Source of the DNA: JBDKVA01 sp039679375 | GTDB lineage: Bacteria; Bacillota; Clostridia; Acetivibrionales; DTU013 | DNA length: 28,611 bases | Assembly (NCBI GenBank): GCA_039679375.1 | Contig: JBDKVA010000140.1 | Location: forward strand, 1 to 28,611 | Reading direction: 5' to 3' | In this document: positions 24,619 through 28,611 of the stretch, piece by piece | How the letters are laid out: each line of letters begins with the position of its first letter | How positions within the stretch are numbered: position 1 is the stretch's first letter | Translations under genes and position numbers: made by a program | Notes under the pieces: model-generated | The model's input: only the letters and a program-made list of their open reading frames with translations | Told to the model about the DNA's origin: nothing | Database searches by the model: none

Positions 24619-26403
24619 TTGTTCATAAACCGGATTCCATTAAAAAATTCCATTTTTGTAAGACTCCTGCTCACCTTTGTTTTTGTGCTGACTCCGTTGC
24701 TGATGTTCGGATTTGGTATTTATGACTGGGGATTAAAAACGGTAAGACGGGATATTGTCCGTTCAATGCAGGCGCAAACCGATTTTTTCAGAGACAATTT
24801 CGAGAATGAAATTCAAAGGATTAAAGTATTGCAGCTTAGTATCGTCAATGATGCAAGCTTGAATTCTGTGATCATGGGTCACTCTATGGATATTTTTGAC
24901 ACCAATGCGGAACTGAACAGAATCCAGCAGAAAATAGAGGTTATAAAAAGCAGCAGCCGATATATAAGTGAGGTGAAGATACTGATACCTTCGCTTGAAA
25001 AGACAATAACATCCACATCAATACTGAACATGAAGGATTCCGAAAAAGAATTGTTAACGGAGCTTTCCATGGTATCCGATACAAGAATCAATTACCGGAA
25101 TGGGGAAGTCTTTCTCAATGTCATATCGCCATTTGACGCTAAATTAGCTGCCCGGACTCCTGATTATGACATTTTGATCATTCTCTCCGCAAATGAAATT
25201 GAAAAGTCTCTTCAGGAGCTCCTGATCTATGAAAGAAGCGGTTCATTCATCCTTGGCAGCCTGCCGGATTTTAGAATATTCACAGGCGCTGATAATGCAA
25301 TATCGGAAGAAATTATAAAAATCCAGCATTCAATCAGCAGCCTTTCAAAGGATGCCGACGGTACCCGTGACGGGATTTCAAAGAAAATAGGCGGCAAAAA
25401 GTATCTTATTACATTGTCTTCAATGGACCAGCTTGGCCTTACATTATTTCACTATATGCCGGAGGAACAGGTTTTCGAAAAGGTAAACCGGTTCCGTTCC
25501 ATGTTCTATTATTATGCCATTACTGCAATTATCATTATCGTCATTTTTTCCCTATCCACCTACAGATTAATTTACCGGCCTCTTTTCAAGCTGAACAGGG
25601 CTTTTGAGCAGGTTGGGACAGGAGATATGTCTGTAGAGCTTCAACACAAGCATAAGGACGAATTCAAAAGCATATATAAGGGCTTCAATACTATGGTATC
25701 CAACCTGAATACTTTAATAGAGCAGGTGTATAAGCAGAAAATCCGCATGCAGAAGTCTGAGTTAAAACAGCTTCAGTCGCAAATCAATCCGCACTTTTTG
25801 TATAACAGCTTCTTTATCCTGAACTCCATGTCAAGAACAGGGAACTATGATAGTCTGGAAAGCTTTACAGAGCAATTGGGCGAATACTTTCAGTTTATGA
25901 CACGAAATGCTGCAGATGAAGTGCCTTTATGCAGAGAAGTAAAGCATGCGCGGGTTTATACGGAAATTCAGATTCTGCGGTTTTCCAACCGGATCAAGGC
26001 AGAATTCGATGACCTGCCGGAGCAATACTGCTCGTTTCCGGTACCCCGGCTTATTTTACAGCCGATCATTGAGAACGCTTTTAAGCATAGTCTTGAAAAG
26101 AAGCTGGAAAATGGCCTGCTGAGCATCCGCTTCATTATATCGGAGGCGAATTTGTGCATTATGGTCGAAGACAATGGCGACAGTATGTCAGACATGGAAC
26201 TGGACCATCTGAATGCCAGCTTATCCAATCAAGACGACATCCAGGAAACAACAGGGATTATCAATATCCACCGAAGGCTTCAGATCAAATTTGGGAATGA
26301 GAGCGGACTTTGCTTTATGCGGGGAAAGCTTGGAGGACTTAAGGCAGTATTAAAAATACCAATTTCATCGGAGGAATTCAATGTACAGACTTCTGATTGT
26401 TGA
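24619..26403 (+). CDS. YesM-type sensor histidine kinase
   Basis: A 594-residue membrane kinase. A first hydrophobic span (about 12-34) and a second (about 295-318) enclose an extracytoplasmic sensor domain. A HAMP linker (YRPLFKLNRAFEQVGTGD...) follows, then the His_kinase domain with QLQSQINPHFLYNSF, whose histidine is autophosphorylated, and a HATPase domain (PIIENAFKHSLE, VEDNGDSMSD). This is the YesM/LytS-like class that pairs with YesN regulators and usually senses sugars or oligosaccharides together with an ABC importer. TTG at 24619 is preferred because AAAAGGTGAT precedes it at good spacing; the in-frame GTG at 24610 lies inside that site. Its 3' end overlaps the regulator gene by 23 bases, so the pair is translationally coupled. 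Confidence 0.93.
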   Translation: MFINRIPLKNSIFVRLLLTFVFVLTPLLMFGFGIYDWGLKTVRRDIVRSMQAQTDFFRDNFENEIQRIKVLQLSIVNDASLNSVIMGHSMDIFDTNAELNRIQQKIEVIKSSSRYISEVKILIPSLEKTITSTSILNMKDSEKELLTELSMVSDTRINYRNGEVFLNVISPFDAKLAARTPDYDILIILSANEIEKSLQELLIYERSGSFILGSLPDFRIFTGADNAISEEIIKIQHSISSLSKDADGTRDGISKKIGGKKYLITLSSMDQLGLTLFHYMPEEQVFEKVNRFRSMFYYYAITAIIIIVIFSLSTYRLIYRPLFKLNRAFEQVGTGDMSVELQHKHKDEFKSIYKGFNTMVSNLNTLIEQVYKQKIRMQKSELKQLQSQINPHFLYNSFFILNSMSRTGNYDSLESFTEQLGEYFQFMTRNAADEVPLCREVKHARVYTEIQILRFSNRIKAEFDDLPEQYCSFPVPRLILQPIIENAFKHSLEKKLENGLLSIRFIISEANLCIMVEDNGDSMSDMELDHLNASLSNQDDIQETTGIINIHRRLQIKFGNESGLCFMRGKLGGLKAVLKIPISSEEFNVQTSDC

Positions 26404-28084
26404 TGACGAACCGATTATTGCAGATGCTCTTTATGAGGTATTCAAGAGTTTGAGCAGCATTGAACTGGATGTGTGCCGGGTATATTCCGGGAATGCTGCT
26501 TTGGAGTGGCTCAATCAAAACAAGACCGACATTGTCCTTTCCGATATCCGGATGCCGGGTATGGACGGCATCGGACTGGTGGGACATATTCGGGAAAAAT
26601 GGCCGCAGTGCAGGGTTATACTGCTGACGGGATATAATGAATTTGAATATGTTTATCGGGCGATCCAATATAAAGGCGTCAGCTACCTGTTGAAAACAGA
26701 GGGATATGATAAAGTTATCCGGGCTGTGGAGGATGCGGCGGCGGAAATTGATAAAAGCCTGAAAATGGAGGATATACTCAATAAGGCTAATGAACAGATT
26801 GCATTAACCTATACGCTGCTCCAGAAAGAATTCTTTTTGGCGCTTATTAACGGCGAAATTGTCTCGTGTGATGTGAATCAGGAACAGTTCATGCAGATGG
26901 GTATCCCATTAAGGGCGGAAATGCCGGTATTAATGCTTGCAGGAAGGATTACAAATTTTCACGGCGGCATCTCCTATGTGGAAAAAACCAGGAATGTCTT
27001 TTCAATCAAACTGATTGCAGAGCAGTATTTTTCATCCTTGACAGACAGCGTATGTATTATGGATGGACATTCGGACCTGATATGGTTTCTTCAGCCGAAA
27101 GGACAGGCATCCGGAAATGAGGCAAACGGCCATGAACCATCGGTAATTGAGCCGGTATCCGTATTTATAAAGGGTATGCTTGAAACAATACAGGAATCCT
27201 GCCGCCAGTCTCTGAACATTTCGATTTCCTTTTCACTAAGCAATCAGGTTATTTCATGGAATTGCTGCACCCAGGAATATACGCGGTTAAAACAGCATCT
27301 TGATTACTGTATCGTGCCGGGGGCTGAAATGCTGTTAAACGGACAATACCTTTGTGCCGATGAAAAAGAGGGCAAGGATGCAAGGGGAGTACTGTTGCTT
27401 CAAACCAGTCTCAGAAAAACAGGAACCCTGAACACATATCTTGAAAGAGGGCAGGAAAGTGAATTTTTCTTGTTGTTCGATGAGCTGGCGGCAGCAGTAA
27501 GAGAGATCATCGGCATGTATACCGGCTTTGCATTGGAAATCTACTACTCCGTTTCGTTGATGTTTTTGTCTTTTATAAACTGCTGGAATCTGGCAGAGGA
27601 GATCCCTGCCAATATAGGACTAGGCAGGCTTACACATATAGAACAACAAGCTTCATGGGATGATTCCATCCATTATTTCAAAGAATTGGCTGAAGCTATT
27701 TTTACCATTCAGGAAAACAGGCGGAAAAAAAGAGCGGAAAATGCAATCGCATATATTGAAAAATATGTGGAAGACAACATTCAACACGAGCTCTCACTTT
27801 CCAGATTAGCCGAGCTGGTCTACTTCAATGCATCTTATTTGTCACGTTTGTTTAAACAGGTGAAGGGAGAGAACCTGTCGGAATTTATACTCCATGCAAA
27901 GATCAAAAAAGCGAAGCTGCTGCTCGAACGCTCCGAAATCAAAATCCACGAAGTGGCGGAAGCTGTCGGGTATAATACCGCCCAGAATTTTACAAGATTT
28001 TTCAAAAAGAATACAGGCAAAACGCCTCAGGAGTATCGCGATATGGTTTTATATATAACTGGTAAACAAATGAGCTTGAAGTAA
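26381..28084 (+). CDS. YesN-type response regulator with AraC DNA-binding domain
   Basis: A 567-residue regulator. The receiver domain (1-120) has the acidic pair D8-D9, phospho-acceptor D55 (VLSDIRMPGMDG), the conserved Thr (LLTGYNEFEY) and Lys (LLKTEGYDK). A long middle region (about 135-455) without a clear domain is typical of large YesN proteins. The final 100 residues carry an AraC double helix-turn-helix (LSRLAELVYFNASYLSRLFKQ and IHEVAEAVGYNTAQNFTRFFKK). GGAGG precedes the ATG within the end of the kinase gene. It is the partner of the kinase and most likely controls the lipoprotein importer gene downstream; control of the divergent ceramidase-like gene is possible. Confidence 0.93.
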   Translation: MYRLLIVDDEPIIADALYEVFKSLSSIELDVCRVYSGNAALEWLNQNKTDIVLSDIRMPGMDGIGLVGHIREKWPQCRVILLTGYNEFEYVYRAIQYKGVSYLLKTEGYDKVIRAVEDAAAEIDKSLKMEDILNKANEQIALTYTLLQKEFFLALINGEIVSCDVNQEQFMQMGIPLRAEMPVLMLAGRITNFHGGISYVEKTRNVFSIKLIAEQYFSSLTDSVCIMDGHSDLIWFLQPKGQASGNEANGHEPSVIEPVSVFIKGMLETIQESCRQSLNISISFSLSNQVISWNCCTQEYTRLKQHLDYCIVPGAEMLLNGQYLCADEKEGKDARGVLLLQTSLRKTGTLNTYLERGQESEFFLLFDELAAAVREIIGMYTGFALEIYYSVSLMFLSFINCWNLAEEIPANIGLGRLTHIEQQASWDDSIHYFKELAEAIFTIQENRRKKRAENAIAYIEKYVEDNIQHELSLSRLAELVYFNASYLSRLFKQVKGENLSEFILHAKIKKAKLLLERSEIKIHEVAEAVGYNTAQNFTRFFKKNTGKTPQEYRDMVLYITGKQMSLK

Positions 28085-28182
28085 AAAATTGATTATATAT
28101 TTTTAAATCGGGACGGCTGTATAATTGTATCAGAGGCCTCTAAATAGTATGACTAATAATCTATAAGGAGGATTTAATAGAA

Positions 28183-28611
28183 ATGCGCAATTTCAAAAAG
28201 GTTTTGTCTGTTTTGACCACACTTATCATGCTGCTTTGCGTACCGACAGGCTGTGGAAGCGCTAAAACCCCTGCGGAGAATAGTTCTGCCGTGTCTTCCG
28301 CCACAACGGCACAAGCGACGGCGGCTGCATTCGACCCGATGGCCAAATATGAACCCCCTGTAACAATCACTGTAGCCAGAAGGACACAGCAAGGCGCCAA
28401 ATTCATGGAGGGACAGTCCATGGAGGGGGACAACATCTGGAGCAAGCTTTATTCGGAATACGGCATCAACATAAAGACCTTATGGTCTGCCGATGCAAGC
28501 CAGTATACGCAAAAACTGAACCTGTCCATCGCTTCGGGAGAAATTCCCGATCTGCTCTATGTGTATGATTCTCAAAAAAATATGATGGAAAAAGCAAATA
28601 TGACAATGGAT
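28183..28611 (+). CDS. Lipoprotein extracellular solute-binding protein (sugar ABC type), 3' end missing
   Basis: An open frame of 143 codons that is still open at the window edge. Residues 1-24 are a lipoprotein signal sequence, with KK, a hydrophobic core and VPTGC, whose Cys24 would be lipid-modified. Position -3 is Pro rather than the usual Leu, so processing is likely but not textbook. A Ser/Ala/Thr-rich linker follows (about 28-50), then the start of a family-1 type solute-binding domain: VTITVARRTQQ, SKLYSEYGINIKTLW, YTQKLNLSIASGEIPDLLYV. This resembles LplA/LipO proteins that capture oligosaccharides for ABC import. AAGGAGG lies 11 nt upstream. Placement after yesM/yesN is the standard arrangement. 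A perfect 10-base palindrome AGAGGCCTCT (28132-28141) and a TATAAT (28120-28125) lie in the 98-base gap before it. Confidence 0.88.
   Translation, partial: MRNFKKVLSVLTTLIMLLCVPTGCGSAKTPAENSSAVSSATTAQATAAAFDPMAKYEPPVTITVARRTQQGAKFMEGQSMEGDNIWSKLYSEYGINIKTLWSADASQYTQKLNLSIASGEIPDLLYVYDSQKNMMEKANMTMD

Noticed and set aside
1..28611. CRISPR arrays, tRNA or rRNA genes, prophage or insertion sequence transposases
   Set aside because: No regularly spaced direct repeats, cloverleaf sequences, rRNA blocks or transposase motifs were seen; only the group II intron end and the two-hairpin repeats look mobile.

Overview
The window looks like chromosomal DNA of an endospore-forming Clostridia-type Firmicute. 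The evidence is an alpha/beta-type small acid-soluble spore protein, a spore/wall-type D-Ala-D-Ala carboxypeptidase, strong AGGAGG-type ribosome binding sites with several TTG starts, a YesM/YesN two-component pair next to a lipoprotein sugar-binding protein, and moderate-to-low GC. The genus cannot be fixed from the sequence alone.

Layout. (1) Positions 1-3014: the 5' end of a group IIC intron (minus strand) sits just behind the terminator of a spore-protein gene. It is followed by a UgtP/MGDG-type glycosyltransferase (minus) and a divergent DacF/PBP5-like carboxypeptidase. (2) 3148-9770: a DUF4080-type radical SAM protein, then a cassette of three single-span secreted proteins, two TadE-like pseudopilins around a large DUF5702/TadG-like protein. 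(3) 9811-11315: a possible 16-codon ORF and a stand-alone TrpB2-type tryptophan synthase beta chain, closed by a strong bidirectional terminator. (4) 11443-19180: a catabolic island with an AraC regulator, three xylose-isomerase-like TIM barrels, a Gfo/Idh/MocA dehydrogenase, two amidohydrolase-2 proteins (one stripped of most metal ligands) and a PhzF-family protein. It is split into two transcription units by a terminator. The second unit has a recognisable promoter with an overlapping palindrome and a structured leader of about 140 nt. (5) 19382-28611: a secreted right-handed beta-helix protein, an amidase-signature enzyme, a convergent ceramidase-like hydrolase without a signal peptide, a YesM-type sensor kinase and YesN-type response regulator, and the start of a lipoprotein solute-binding protein that runs off the window.

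How the genes may work together (inference). YesM/YesN and the lipoprotein suggest sensing and import of an oligosaccharide or glycoconjugate. The beta-helix protein could act on it outside the cell. Inside, the dehydrogenase plus TIM-barrel isomerases resemble the gene sets used to oxidise a sugar and then isomerise or eliminate it, while the amidase, the ceramidase-like protein and the amidohydrolases could remove acyl or amide substituents. The substrate is not identifiable from sequence.

The strongest non-coding observations are three. A roughly 102-bp two-hairpin element occurs twice in inverted orientation (5080-5182 and 13414-13515), each copy overlapping a stop codon, with a compensatory base change in the long stem. 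The leader of the amidohydrolase operon can form a pseudoknot or two alternative folds. An ungapped 118-bp imperfect palindrome (24392-24509) lies between the divergent ceramidase-like and yesM-like genes, with the same TTGACA/GTGCTAT block pointing outward on each arm.
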